From Roseateles_E cavernae (GTDB lineage: Bacteria; Pseudomonadota; Gammaproteobacteria; Burkholderiales; Burkholderiaceae_C), in NCBI RefSeq assembly GCF_040187885.1, contig NZ_JBDPLH010000013.1:1-64000 (forward strand): a DNA stretch of 64,000 bases, in the 5' to 3' direction. A program made the translations under genes and the position numbers. The notes under the pieces are model-generated. The model saw only the letters and a program-made list of their open reading frames with translations. It was not told where the DNA came from and did not search any database. This document shows, piece by piece, positions 23,592-32,960 of this stretch. Position 1 is the stretch's first letter; the number at the start of each line of letters is the position of its first letter.

Positions 23592-25489
23592 CGCAGATAG
23601 TCCAGTTCCAGGCGCTGCTGCAGGCGACGCGCCACCTTGTAGCTCTCCTTGAGCACACGGCGGTCGATGTCATTGAGTTCGTCCAGCGCGATCCAGTTGG
23701 GGTGGGCGGCAGCGCCCTGCACCCGCAGCCTGAGCATCTGCAAGAACTCGAAGGCGCCGACCCAGCCCTCGCGCTCGTGCGCGGGCGCCTGCAGCACCTG
23801 TCCCAGGGCCTCGAAACGGGCCCGGGTGCCGGTCTCGGCCACGCCATGGGCCAGCGCGTAGAGCCGGGCCACATCGACAAACAGGGCCGTGCCGCCGAGC
23901 TTCAGGTCCACACCCTCGCGGCCGCCGATCTGCTGGGCCTCGACCGCGCCCAGCCAGTTCAGCGGCGTGCGGTTGCGCAGCGCGTTTTCGGCCATCTGGC
24001 GCATGAAGCGCGGCAGCCGCGCCGCATGGTCGCTGACCAGGGCGCGCAGCGGCCGCGCCAGCCTGGCCTCGCCCCAGATCGGCCGGAAGTCGAAGTAGAT
24101 GCTAGCCTTCAGCAAGTCCTCCGGCGCGCCGTGCTCCATCCAGGCGCTGAAGGCTTCCAGCCACTCCTGTTGGCTCAGGCAGCAGGCCGGGTTGCCGGCC
24201 ATCACCTGGCCCTTGCACAGCGGGTAGCCGCAGGCATCGAGGGCCTCGTTGGCCGCCCGCGCAAACGCCAGCCAGCGCGGCCGGTCGGCGGCGGGGTCGC
24301 TGCTCTCGAATATCAGGCCGTTGTCCTGGTCGGAGGCAATGGTCTGCTCGCCGCGCCCCTCGGAGCCAAAGGCCAGCCAGCAGGCCCGGCCCATGTCCAG
24401 CCCATGGGCTTCGGCCAGCAGCTGCAGCAGGCGCTGGGTCAGCACATCGTTGAGATGGGAGATCAGCTCGGTCAGCTGCCGCGCCGCCACGCCCTGGCCC
24501 AGCAGATTGCGGGCGAAGCGGCGGATGTCCTGGGCCACCACGCGCAGCGTGTCCACATCCTGGGCATTGCGTATCGCCGTGCTGACCTGCTTGAGCGACA
24601 GGCGCTGCATCGCGAACAGATCGCGCTCCGAGACGATGCCCACGACCGCCCCACCCTCGCCAAGCACCGGCACATGGCGCAGGCCGTGGCGCGACATCAG
24701 CAGCGCCGCGTCCTGGGCCGTGTCCTCGCCGCGCAGGCACAGCACCGGCGTACTCATCACGGCGGCGATCGGCGTGGCCAGCAGCAGTTGCGGCAAGGTG
24801 ATGCGCGCCAGCACATCGTGGCGGGTCAGGATGCCCAGCGGCGCGCCGGCGGCGTCCAGCACCAGCACCGAGCCGATGTGTTGCTGGTGCATCAGCAGCA
24901 GGGCCTGCGCCAGCGGGGTCTCGGGCGCGACGCCGGTCGGTGATTTGCGGGCCAGCTGGGCCAGCGGCGTCTCCATCGACTGCTCGGACAGGGTCTGCGA
25001 GGAGTAGGCCACCTGCAGCGCACGGCGCGATAGCGCCAGAAACTGCGCGACGCGGCGGTTCAGGAAATCGGCAAAAGGCGCGCTCACCCGGGCCAGTCCA
25101 TGCACTTCGGCCGCCGGCAGCAGCAAGCAGAAAGTATCGCCCTGCGAGGTGTAGGTGGCGGTGACGGCGCGCGCGCCCATCAGCGCGCCGACCGGGAAGA
25201 AATCACCCGGTTCGAAATGAAAGCCGCCGGTGGCCTCGGCGATGCCGCGCTGGGCCGTCACCGCTCCCTGGCGAACGAACAGCAGATGCTCGACCGGCCC
25301 CTGCTCCGGCGCCAGCAGCAGCTCGCCCGGGCCGTAATAGGCCTGGCTGGCCGCGGCCAGGAAGCGCTCCACATGGGCGGCCTGCATCTGCGCGAACGGG
25401 GCATGCGCACTCAGCTCGCTGCGCAGATGTCCCAGCAGACTGGCGGACGGCGTGGCGTGAGGTGGATCGCTCATGGGGTGATCATTCAT
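23588..25489 (-). CDS. cNMP-binding / tandem CBS / DUF294 nucleotidyltransferase-like protein
   Basis: The product of about 633 residues combines four modules: an N-terminal cyclic-nucleotide-binding-like domain (about 15-140, with the FEPGDFFPVGALMG loop), two CBS domains (about 170-290), a DUF294 nucleotidyltransferase-like domain (about 320-440, with FGSEGRGEQTIASDQDNG) and a C-terminal substrate-binding helical domain. The GSEGRGEQ segment resembles the GS motif of GlnD-type nucleotidyltransferases. It probably senses nucleotides and modifies or controls the neighbouring symporter, but that is inference. The ATG at 25489 directly follows the upstream terminator T-run and has no ribosome site; ATG 25474 is an alternative. 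Confidence 0.85.
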   Translation of the reverse strand: MNDHPMSDPPHATPSASLLGHLRSELSAHAPFAQMQAAHVERFLAAASQAYYGPGELLLAPEQGPVEHLLFVRQGAVTAQRGIAEATGGFHFEPGDFFPVGALMGARAVTATYTSQGDTFCLLLPAAEVHGLARVSAPFADFLNRRVAQFLALSRRALQVAYSSQTLSEQSMETPLAQLARKSPTGVAPETPLAQALLLMHQQHIGSVLVLDAAGAPLGILTRHDVLARITLPQLLLATPIAAVMSTPVLCLRGEDTAQDAALLMSRHGLRHVPVLGEGGAVVGIVSERDLFAMQRLSLKQVSTAIRNAQDVDTLRVVAQDIRRFARNLLGQGVAARQLTELISHLNDVLTQRLLQLLAEAHGLDMGRACWLAFGSEGRGEQTIASDQDNGLIFESSDPAADRPRWLAFARAANEALDACGYPLCKGQVMAGNPACCLSQQEWLEAFSAWMEHGAPEDLLKASIYFDFRPIWGEARLARPLRALVSDHAARLPRFMRQMAENALRNRTPLNWLGAVEAQQIGGREGVDLKLGGTALFVDVARLYALAHGVAETGTRARFEALGQVLQAPAHEREGWVGAFEFLQMLRLRVQGAAAHPNWIALDELNDIDRRVLKESYKVARRLQQRLELDYLR

Positions 25490-25490
25490 G

Positions 25491-25518
25491 AAAAAAGCCC
25501 CGCAGCAAGCTGCGGGGC
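25491..25518 (-). terminator. Terminator after the sodium:solute symporter
   Basis: GCCCCGCAGC pairs with GCTGCGGGGC (the central bases form the loop) and TTTTTT follows on the minus strand. It lies 31 bases past the symporter stop and abuts the start of the CBS/DUF294 gene, leaving no room for a separate promoter between them. Confidence 0.88.
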
Positions 25519-25549
25519 CGATTCAGATCAAGACTTGATCAAAGAAGCA

Positions 25550-27676
25550 TCAGGCCTTGCCCAGACGCAGGTCCGGATAGCGCACATGCTCGACCAACTC
25601 CTGCGTGTCCTTGCTCGGCGCCGGCGTGATCAGGCTGACGATGATGATCACCGCAAAGCCCAGCGGCACGCCGAACAGGCCGGCCGAGATCGGCAGGATC
25701 CCCCACCACAGCTCGATCGGCGAGGTCACGCCGAACACGCCGCGCAGCCAGGGCTGGGTCGTCACCATATAGTAGAAGGTGATGCCCAGACCGGCCGCGA
25801 TGCCCAGCGACGCACCCCATTTGTTGGCGCGCTTCCAGAACACCCCCAGCACCAGGGCCGGGAAGAAGGCAGCGGCCGCGAACGAGAACGCAGCGGAGAC
25901 CAGGAACAGGATGTCGGCCGGCTTCTGCGCCGCGACATAGGCCGCAGCCAGCGCCACCACCAGCAGCAACACCTTGGAGATGGTGACGCGGCGGGCGGTC
26001 GAGGCGTTCGGGTCGATCATCTTGTAATAGACATCGTGGCTCAGCGCATTGGCAATGGTCAGCAGCAGGCCGTCGGCGGTGGACAGCGCCGCCGCCAGGC
26101 CGCCGGCCGCCACCATGCCCGAGATCACATAGGGCAGGCCACCGATCTCCGGCGTGGCCAGCACGATGATGTCGCCACCTATCCTCATCTCGCCGAGCTG
26201 GAAGATGCCGTCCTTGTTGACATCGGCCACCGCCAGCAGGGCCGGGTCGACCTTGGCCCAGTTGTTGATCCAGGCCGGCAACTGATCGAACGGCGTGCCC
26301 ACCAGCACGGTGAAGACTTCGTACTTGACCAGCACGGCCAGGGCCGGCGCGGTGAAGTAGAGCAGGAAGATGAAGAACAGGCTCCAGGTCACCGACTCGC
26401 GCGCCTCCCTGACCGAGGGCGTGGTGTAGTAGCGCATCAGGATGTGCGGCAGCGCGGCCGTCCCCACCATCAGGCAGAACACCAGAGCCAGGAAGTTGCG
26501 GCGCGATTCGTCGAAGGTCTTCTTCGCCTTCTCGTCACCATTGGGATCGCCGGCAAACTGCTGGCCGTGGGTCGGCATGCCGGCCAGCGGCTTGGCGCGC
26601 GCCTCATTGGCGGTCTTGCCGGCCGTCCAGGCCTTCTTGGCATCGGCCTCGGTGGCCGGCAGGGCCGCCAACGCCTTTTGCGCCGCCTCGACCTCGGCCG
26701 CCGGGGCATTGGCCGCCTTCAGCGCGGCCAGCTTGCTCTCGGCCGCAGCCTTGTCTGCAGCCATCGCGGCCGGCACATCCTTGAGCTTGGCATCGAACTC
26801 GGCCGCGCGGGCCTTGAAGATCTCGATGACCTCCAGCTCCTTCGGATCGGCCTTGATCTTCTTCTCGGCCGCGCTGACCTTCTCCAGCTGGTAGCCGTAG
26901 ATGGCCTGTGGCACCGGGATATTGGTCTGCTTGACCGACAGCCAGATCACCGGCACGAGGTAGGCAATGATCAGGATGATGTACTGGGCCACCTGGGTCC
27001 AGGTGACGGCCCGCATGCCGCCCAGGAAGGAACAGACCAGGATGCCGGCCAGACCGACAAAGACCCCGATCTCGAAGGCCAGCCCCGAGAGCCGCGCGGT
27101 GATCAGACCGACGCCATAGATCTGCGCCACCACATAGGTGAAGGAGCACAGGATGGCGGCGATCACGCCCAGGATGCGCGGCAGATTGCCCTCATAGCGC
27201 GCGCCCAGGAAGTCGGGGATCGTGAACTGGCCGAACTTGCGCAGATAGGGCGCCAGGAACAGCGCCACCAGGCAGTAGCCGCCGGTCCAGCCCATGATGA
27301 AGGCCAGGCCACCATAGCCGGTCAGATAAAGCGTGCCGGCCATGCCGATGAAGGATGCGGCGGACATCCAGTCGGCGCCGGTGGCCATGCCGTTGTACAT
27401 CGCCGGCACCCGCCGGCCGGCCACGTAGTACTCGCTGGCATCCGAGGTGCGGCTCATGAAGCCGATGCCCGCATACAGCAGCACGGTGGAGATCAGGAAG
27501 ATGAAGCCGATGTACTGGCGCGGCAGGCCCATCTGCTCCAGGATCGCCAGCGCGATGATGAAGACGATGAAGCCGCCCGTGTACCAGGTGTAGACCTTGT
27601 TGAGCTGCTTTTTGAAGGCAACGTTGGAGGCGGCACTGAAGGTGCCGCCGGCGCTTGAGGGTGTTGAGCCTGCCAT
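25550..27676 (-). CDS. Sodium:solute symporter large subunit (VC_2705-type, acetate permease-like)
   Basis: The 708-residue product is an SSS-family symporter of the branch that pairs with a DUF4212 small subunit. Membrane helices of the LeuT-like core are clear (EYYVAGRRVPAMYNGMA, about residue 85; ALSTADGLLLTIANALSHD, about 500). A hydrophilic, Ala/Lys-rich insertion of roughly 130 residues (about 245-385) interrupts the helices and is probably coiled coil. A later loop carries DVNKDGIFQLGE (26189-26224), a perfect EF-hand-type calcium loop. ATG 27676 lies 1 base past the small-subunit stop with GAGG nine bases upstream; upstream in-frame starts lack spacing. The substrate is probably a short carboxylate such as acetate. 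Confidence 0.9.
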   Translation of the reverse strand: MAGSTPSSAGGTFSAASNVAFKKQLNKVYTWYTGGFIVFIIALAILEQMGLPRQYIGFIFLISTVLLYAGIGFMSRTSDASEYYVAGRRVPAMYNGMATGADWMSAASFIGMAGTLYLTGYGGLAFIMGWTGGYCLVALFLAPYLRKFGQFTIPDFLGARYEGNLPRILGVIAAILCSFTYVVAQIYGVGLITARLSGLAFEIGVFVGLAGILVCSFLGGMRAVTWTQVAQYIILIIAYLVPVIWLSVKQTNIPVPQAIYGYQLEKVSAAEKKIKADPKELEVIEIFKARAAEFDAKLKDVPAAMAADKAAAESKLAALKAANAPAAEVEAAQKALAALPATEADAKKAWTAGKTANEARAKPLAGMPTHGQQFAGDPNGDEKAKKTFDESRRNFLALVFCLMVGTAALPHILMRYYTTPSVREARESVTWSLFFIFLLYFTAPALAVLVKYEVFTVLVGTPFDQLPAWINNWAKVDPALLAVADVNKDGIFQLGEMRIGGDIIVLATPEIGGLPYVISGMVAAGGLAAALSTADGLLLTIANALSHDVYYKMIDPNASTARRVTISKVLLLVVALAAAYVAAQKPADILFLVSAAFSFAAAAFFPALVLGVFWKRANKWGASLGIAAGLGITFYYMVTTQPWLRGVFGVTSPIELWWGILPISAGLFGVPLGFAVIIIVSLITPAPSKDTQELVEHVRYPDLRLGKA

Positions 27677-27677
27677 G

Positions 27678-27935
27678 TCATTCATCCTCGGCAACGCCGT
27701 GTTCCTGGTCCAGGCGATTCATATAGCTCGCGTAGAACCAGATGATCAGGCAGTAGACGATCAGCGCCCCCTGGGATGCGACCCAGAAGCTGAACGGCCA
27801 GCCAAAAAAGGTGAAGTTCAGTTCGCGGGCGTAGAAGCCCACGACAAAGGTCACCACGAACCAGATCGCCAGCAGAATTCCTGTGATTCGCAGGTTCTTC
27901 TGCCAGTACTGGCGGTGTCGGTCGGATAACTGCAT
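27678..27935 (-). CDS. Sodium:solute symporter small subunit (DUF4212)
   Basis: The 85-residue product has two membrane spans (LLAIWFVVTFVVGFYA and ALIVYCLIIWFYASY) and the family's YWQKNLR and FFGWPFSFW signatures. Such proteins occur almost always directly upstream of the large symporter subunit, as here, and are thought to be accessory subunits. ATG 27935 was chosen because GGAG lies 9 bases upstream; ATG 27950 has no ribosome site. Confidence 0.9.
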   Translation of the reverse strand: MQLSDRHRQYWQKNLRITGILLAIWFVVTFVVGFYARELNFTFFGWPFSFWVASQGALIVYCLIIWFYASYMNRLDQEHGVAEDE

Positions 27936-28043
27936 CGCTGTCGTCTCCATCGCGTTGTAAGCAAGGCCGGCCCGCCTGGCGGCGGTCCGGGCACCGATGC
28001 GTCCCCCTGCACCAACAGCGCGCAGCCTGCGTGGGAACGCCCG

Positions 28044-28634
28044 TCAGGCGAGCAGGCCGGTCTCGCGCTCCAGTTGCGCGGCGACCTTGGGCTCGAAGCC
28101 CTTGAGGTGGGCGATGATGCGCCTTGCCTCGTCGGGCTCCTGACGGTCCACATGCACCCGGGCCAGCTGGTACCAGCCGTAAGGGCTCATGGGTTGCAGT
28201 TCGGTGTTGCGCCTGAGGGCGGCCAGGGCCTCCTCGAAGCGTTGCATGCGTATCAGGCACAGGCCCAGGCCGTACCAGGCCCGGTCCAGCTTGGTGTCCA
28301 GCGACACGGCCTGGCGGAAGGCGGTCTCGGCCTCTTCCAGCCGGCTCTCGGCCTCCAGCAGATAGGCCAGATTGAACCAGTCGCCGGCGCTGCGCTGCGG
28401 TGCTGCCGCGACCAGGGCCTGCAGATCGGCAATCGCCTCGCCGCGCGCGCCGCGCTGCGAGCGCAGATGGGCACGGCTGGCCAGGGCATAGCTGTCCTGC
28501 GGCCAGCGTCGCAGCATCTCGTCAAAGATCTGCTCGGCCTGCTCGTGGCGGCCGAAAACCAGGGCGGTGATGGCGCGCAGCTTCAGCAGGCGATAGGGCC
28601 AGGTCTTGCCGGATTGCAGGGTGTTCACTGACAT
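28044..28634 (-). CDS. Tetratricopeptide-repeat protein
   Basis: The 196-residue product consists mostly of TPR-like helical pairs: repeats are visible around residues 30-60 (ALVFGRHEQAEQIFDEML), 85-120 (NLAYLLEAESRLEEAETAFRQAV) and 120-155 (GLCLIRMQRFEEALAALRR). It has no signal peptide and should be a cytoplasmic scaffold. It overlaps the upstream YggT-like gene by 10 bases, so the two are co-translated. The partner is unknown. A 108-base gap with no clear terminator separates it from the symporter operon. Confidence 0.8.
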   Translation of the reverse strand: MSVNTLQSGKTWPYRLLKLRAITALVFGRHEQAEQIFDEMLRRWPQDSYALASRAHLRSQRGARGEAIADLQALVAAAPQRSAGDWFNLAYLLEAESRLEEAETAFRQAVSLDTKLDRAWYGLGLCLIRMQRFEEALAALRRNTELQPMSPYGWYQLARVHVDRQEPDEARRIIAHLKGFEPKVAAQLERETGLLA

Positions 28635-28921
28635 TGCGCCACTCCGATCTGCAGGCAGAGATTGATCTTGACCACCGTCACCACCAGCCACAGGCTCAGC
28701 ACCAGCAGGAAGGCGGCCAGCGGGATGTGGCGGTCCAGCACGACGCGCGGGCTGATCGCCCGAGTCAGCCTCACAAAGGGCTGGGTCAGCACCTGCAGCA
28801 GGCGGTAGAAGAAATTGCCCTCGCGTTTCTGGCCGGCCAGCAGGCCTAGCAGCCATTGACCGGCCATGGCCAGTAAGGCGATCTCGGCGATCAGCTTTAA
28901 GGATGATGTCAGCAAAAGCAT
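28625..28921 (-). CDS. Small YggT-like membrane protein
   Basis: The 98-residue product has two hydrophobic segments (about residues 3-28 and 68-92) around a middle containing FFYRLLQVLTQPFVRLTRAI and then SPRVVLDRHIPLAAF. This plan resembles YggT-family proteins, which have been linked to membrane or cell-shape maintenance, but the match is by pattern only. ATG 28921 begins MLLLTSSLKL. It is divergent from prfB and shares a 212-base intergenic region with it. Confidence 0.7.
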   Translation of the reverse strand: MLLLTSSLKLIAEIALLAMAGQWLLGLLAGQKREGNFFYRLLQVLTQPFVRLTRAISPRVVLDRHIPLAAFLLVLSLWLVVTVVKINLCLQIGVAQCQ

Positions 28922-29133
28922 GTGGGGTCTCGCGTGCGCTGACCGCACTGTGCGACCGCAGCGCTTACAGATTTCTGACAAACACGCCCCACCCTGGGGC
29001 GGCCCCACTATCGATAACCCTTGAACCCGCCACACCGGGCCCCGCACACCGGGAAATCCCGCCCGGGTCGTCCATGTAAAAATAGCGCGCTTGCGAGCGC
29101 TCCCGCGCCGGCAACCCAAAAACACGGAATCCC

Positions 29134-30238
29134 ATGGACATCGAACGTATCAACACCATCGGCAGCAGCCTGGCCGACCTGACAGCGCGTACTGACGCGC
29201 TAAGGGGGTATCTTTGACTACGACCGCAAAGCACTGCGGCTGAACGAGGTCAACGCCGCGCTGGAGAACCCCAGTGTCTGGAACGAGCCCAAGCGCGCCC
29301 AGGAGCTGGGCAAGGAAAAGCGCACGCTGGAGAACGTGGTCCAGACCATCGACCATCTGAGCAGCAATCTGGCCGACAACCTCGAGCTCTACGAGATGAG
29401 CAAGGCCGAGGACGACTTCGCCGGCCTCGAAGGCATCGAGGCCGATGCGGCCAAGTTGGCCGAAATCGTCGAGCAGCTGGAATTCCGCCGCATGTTCAAC
29501 AACCCGGCCGATCCGCTGAACTGCTTTGTCGACATCCAGGCCGGCGCCGGTGGCACCGAGGCCTGCGACTGGGCCGGCATGCTCTTGCGCCAGTACCTGA
29601 AGTATGCCGAGCGCAAGGGCTTCAAGACGACACTGGAAGACCAGACCGACGGCGATGTGGCCGGCATCAAGAGCGCCACCATCAAGGTCGAGGGCGAGTA
29701 CGCCTTCGGCCTGCTGCGCACCGAGACCGGCGTGCACCGCCTGGTGCGCAAGAGCCCCTTCGACAGCTCGGGTGGCCGCCACACCAGCTTTGCCTCGCTG
29801 TTCGTCTATCCGGAAGTCGATGACTCGATCGAGATCGACATCAACCCGGCCGATGTGCGCACCGACACCTTCCGCGCCTCGGGCGCCGGCGGCCAGCACA
29901 TCAACAAGACCGACTCGGCGGTGCGCCTGACCCATATCCCGACCGGCATCGTCGTGCAGTGTCAGGACGGCCGCAGCCAGCACAGCAACCGCGACGTGGC
30001 CTGGAAGCGCCTGCGCTCGCGCCTGTACGACCATGAGATGCGCAAGCGCATGGAAGAGCAGCAAAAGCTCGAGGACACCAAGACCGATGTGGGCTGGGGC
30101 CACCAGATCCGCAGCTATGTGCTGGACCAGAGCCGCATCAAGGATCTGCGCACCAACTACGAGACCTCGGCCACGCAGAAAGTGCTGGACGGCGATCTCG
30201 ATGCCTTTATCTCGGCCAGCCTGAAGCAAGGCGTCTGA
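29134..30238 (+). CDS. prfB: Peptide chain release factor 2 (programmed +1 frameshift)
   Basis: RF2 releases peptides at UGA and UAA. The first 27 codons run from ATG 29134 to an in-frame TGA at 29215; a +1 shift continues from 29216 to give 367 residues, as in other RF2 proteins. The codon-recognition tripeptide SPF is at residues 207-209 and the peptidyl-hydrolysis motif GGQ at 252-254 (GAGGQHINKTDSAV). The frameshift makes RF2 synthesis self-limiting: scarce RF2 slows termination at the internal UGA and favours the shift. The downstream gene is pepN, 60 bases away; an intervening GC-rich hairpin has no U-tract. Confidence 0.98.
29203..29218 (+). other. RF2 programmed +1 frameshift site
   Basis: AGGGGGTATCTTTGAC contains the internal Shine-Dalgarno-like AGGGGG, the slippery CTT codon and the TGA with following C. 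The 16 bases correspond to the known E. coli site as I recall it. Confidence 0.95.
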
Positions 30239-30298
30239 GACCGACGAGACACCCGGCGCCGTGCGCCGGGCCACACAACAACACTGAGAACAAGCACC

Positions 30299-32938
30299 AT
30301 GCGTGAAGGCTCTGCCACCTTGATCCGCCGCGAAGACTATCTGGCGCCGACCTTCTGGATCCGCACGGTCGATCTGACCTTCGATCTCGATCCGGCCAAG
30401 ACCCTGGTCACCAGCAAGATGCAGCTGGAGCGCAACCATGCCGTGCCGCACGGCCCGCTGCGCCTGCATGGCGAGGAACTGAACCTGCTGCGCGTGCTGA
30501 TCAATGGCGAGAGCGTGTCCTTCCGCCAGGAAGGCGGCGAGCTGATCATCGACAACGTGCCCGACGCCGACTTCGCGCTGGAGATCCGCAACAGCTGCGC
30601 GCCGGACAAGAACACCACGCTCAGCGGCCTCTACACCTCGGGCGGTAGCTTCTTCACGCAATGCGAGGCCGAAGGCTTCCGCCGCATCACGTATTTCCTG
30701 GACCGCCCCGATGTGATGGCGGTCTACACGGTGCTGCTGCGCGCCGACAAGGCCAAGTACCCGGTACTGCTGTCCAACGGCAATCTTGTGGAGAGCGGCG
30801 ACCTGGAAGGACCGGCCGGCAAGCACTTCGCCAAATGGCACGACCCCTTCCCGAAGCCCTCCTATCTGTTCGCCCTGGTGGCGGGCGATCTGGTGGCGCG
30901 CGAACAGCGCGTGCGCACCCGCGCCGGCAAGGACCATCTGCTGCAGGTCTATGTGCGCCGCGGCGATCTGGAGAAGACCGAGCATGCGATGAACTCGCTG
31001 ATCGCGTCCATGGTCTGGGACGAGGCCCGCTTCAAGCTGCCGCTGGACCTGGAGCGCTTCATGGTGGTCGGCGTGTCCGACTTCAATATGGGCGCGATGG
31101 AGAACAAGGGCCTGAACATCTTCAACACCTCGGCCCTGCTGGCCAGCCCGGCCACCGCGACCGACGTGGACTTCGCCCGCATCGAATCGATCGTCGCGCA
31201 CGAGTATTTCCACAACTGGACCGGCAACCGCGTCACCTGCCGCGACTGGTTCCAGCTCTCGCTGAAGGAAGGCCTGACCGTGTTCCGCGATCAGGAGTTC
31301 TCGATGGACATGGCCGCCACGCCCAGCGCGCGGGCGGTCTGCCGCATCCAGGATGTGCGCGGCCTGCGTGCGATGCAGTTCCCGGAGGACTCCGGCGCGA
31401 TGGCCCATCCGGTGCGCCCCGACAGCTATGTGGAGATCAATAATTTCTACACCGCGACGGTCTACGAAAAGGGCTCCGAGGTCGTGCGCATGTACCAGAC
31501 CCTGGTCGGCCGGGCCGGCTTCGAGAAGGGCATGAGCCTGTACTTCGAGCGCCATGACGGCCAGGCCGTGACCTGCGACGATTTTGCGCAAGCCATCGCC
31601 GATGCCAACCCGGGCTCGGCCCTGAGCACCCGGCTGGACGCGTTCAAGCGCTGGTACAGCCAGGCCGGCACGCCGCGCGTGCAAGCCCGCGGCAGCTACG
31701 ACGCTGCGGCGCGCAGCTACACGCTGACGCTGACCCAGAGCAACAAGGGCCAGCCCCCGCAGGTGATCCCGGTCGTCACCGGCCTGCTCGGCCGTGACGG
31801 TACCGCCCTGGCCGAGCAGTTGCTGGTGCTGGATGAGGCCGAGCAGCGCTTCACCTTCCAGGACATCGCCGTCGAGCCGGTGCCCTCGCTGCTGCGCGGC
31901 TTCTCGGCCCCGGTGCTGCTGGACGACGGTCTGAGCGACGCCGAACTGCTGGTGCTGCTGACCCATGACGCCGACGCCTTCAACCGCTGGGAGGCCGGCC
32001 AGCGCCTGGCGCTGAACCGCATCCTCGGTGCGGTGCGCAGCGGCCAGCCGCTGCAGCTGGACAGCGCCTTCATCGACGCGATGCGCGCGGTGCTGAACCA
32101 CGCCGGGCTGGACGCCGCCTTCAAGGAGCTGGCCCTGACCCTGCCCGGCGAGGCCTATATCGCCGAGCAGCTCGAGGTGGTCGATCCGCAAGCCATCCAT
32201 GCCGCCGTCGAGGCTGCGCAGGTCCAGCTCGCCGCCGCGTTGCGCGAGGACTGGATCGCGGCCTTCGAGGCCAACCAGATCAAGGGCGGCTACACGCCCG
32301 ACCCGGTGTCCTCGGGCAAGCGTGCGCTGGCCAATCTGGCGCTGGCCATGCTGGTGCTGGATGCGAAAGCACAGAGCCGACCCGATGCCGGCGTCTGGCT
32401 GGGCCGCGCCTACCAGCGCTTCAAGGACGCCGGCAATATGACCGACCGCCTGGGCGCGCTGGCCGCCCTGGTCAACGGCCATGCCGAGCTGGCCGAACCG
32501 GCGCTGGCCAAGTTCCACGCGCTGTTCAAGGACGATGCGCTGGTGATAGACAAATGGTTCGCGCTCCAGGCCCGCGCCGCCGAGCACGGCGGCCGTACCT
32601 TCGCCAAGGTGCGCCAGCTGCTGCAGCACCCCGACTTCAGCCTGAAGAACCCCAACCGTGCACGCAGCCTGATCTTCTCGCTGTGCCTGTTCAACCCGGC
32701 GGCCTTCCACCGGGCCGACGCGGCCGGCTATGTGTTCTGGGCCGAGCAGGTGCTGGCGCTCGATGCGATCAACCCGCAGGTCGCCAGCCGCCTGGCGCGC
32801 GGCATGGACCGCTGGACCGCGCTGGCCGAGCCCTACCGCAGCGCCGCCCGCGAGGCCATCGCCCGCGTCGCGGCCAAACCCGATCTGTCCAACGATGTGC
32901 GCGAGATCGTCGAGCGCGCACTGGCCTCCGGTTCCTGA
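30299..32938 (+). CDS. pepN: Aminopeptidase N (M1 metallopeptidase)
   Basis: The 879-residue cytoplasmic zinc peptidase removes N-terminal residues from peptides. The substrate-recognition motif GAMEN is at residues 265-269 and the zinc motif HEYFH at 301-305, followed by the second Glu in LKEGLTVFRDQ. N-terminal beta domain, catalytic domain, small beta domain and a C-terminal helical domain fit the PepN length (870-890). It lies between prfB and fbp on the plus strand; the pepN-fbp pair is common in Burkholderiales. Confidence 0.97.
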   Translation: MREGSATLIRREDYLAPTFWIRTVDLTFDLDPAKTLVTSKMQLERNHAVPHGPLRLHGEELNLLRVLINGESVSFRQEGGELIIDNVPDADFALEIRNSCAPDKNTTLSGLYTSGGSFFTQCEAEGFRRITYFLDRPDVMAVYTVLLRADKAKYPVLLSNGNLVESGDLEGPAGKHFAKWHDPFPKPSYLFALVAGDLVAREQRVRTRAGKDHLLQVYVRRGDLEKTEHAMNSLIASMVWDEARFKLPLDLERFMVVGVSDFNMGAMENKGLNIFNTSALLASPATATDVDFARIESIVAHEYFHNWTGNRVTCRDWFQLSLKEGLTVFRDQEFSMDMAATPSARAVCRIQDVRGLRAMQFPEDSGAMAHPVRPDSYVEINNFYTATVYEKGSEVVRMYQTLVGRAGFEKGMSLYFERHDGQAVTCDDFAQAIADANPGSALSTRLDAFKRWYSQAGTPRVQARGSYDAAARSYTLTLTQSNKGQPPQVIPVVTGLLGRDGTALAEQLLVLDEAEQRFTFQDIAVEPVPSLLRGFSAPVLLDDGLSDAELLVLLTHDADAFNRWEAGQRLALNRILGAVRSGQPLQLDSAFIDAMRAVLNHAGLDAAFKELALTLPGEAYIAEQLEVVDPQAIHAAVEAAQVQLAAALREDWIAAFEANQIKGGYTPDPVSSGKRALANLALAMLVLDAKAQSRPDAGVWLGRAYQRFKDAGNMTDRLGALAALVNGHAELAEPALAKFHALFKDDALVIDKWFALQARAAEHGGRTFAKVRQLLQHPDFSLKNPNRARSLIFSLCLFNPAAFHRADAAGYVFWAEQVLALDAINPQVASRLARGMDRWTALAEPYRSAAREAIARVAAKPDLSNDVREIVERALASGS

Positions 32939-32960
32939 AGACTCGCAAAGGATTGACCCC

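Noticed and set aside
30252..30270. GC-rich hairpin CCCGGCGC/GCGCCGGG between prfB and pepN
   Set aside because: No U-tract follows, so it is not called a terminator; it may only slow transcription.
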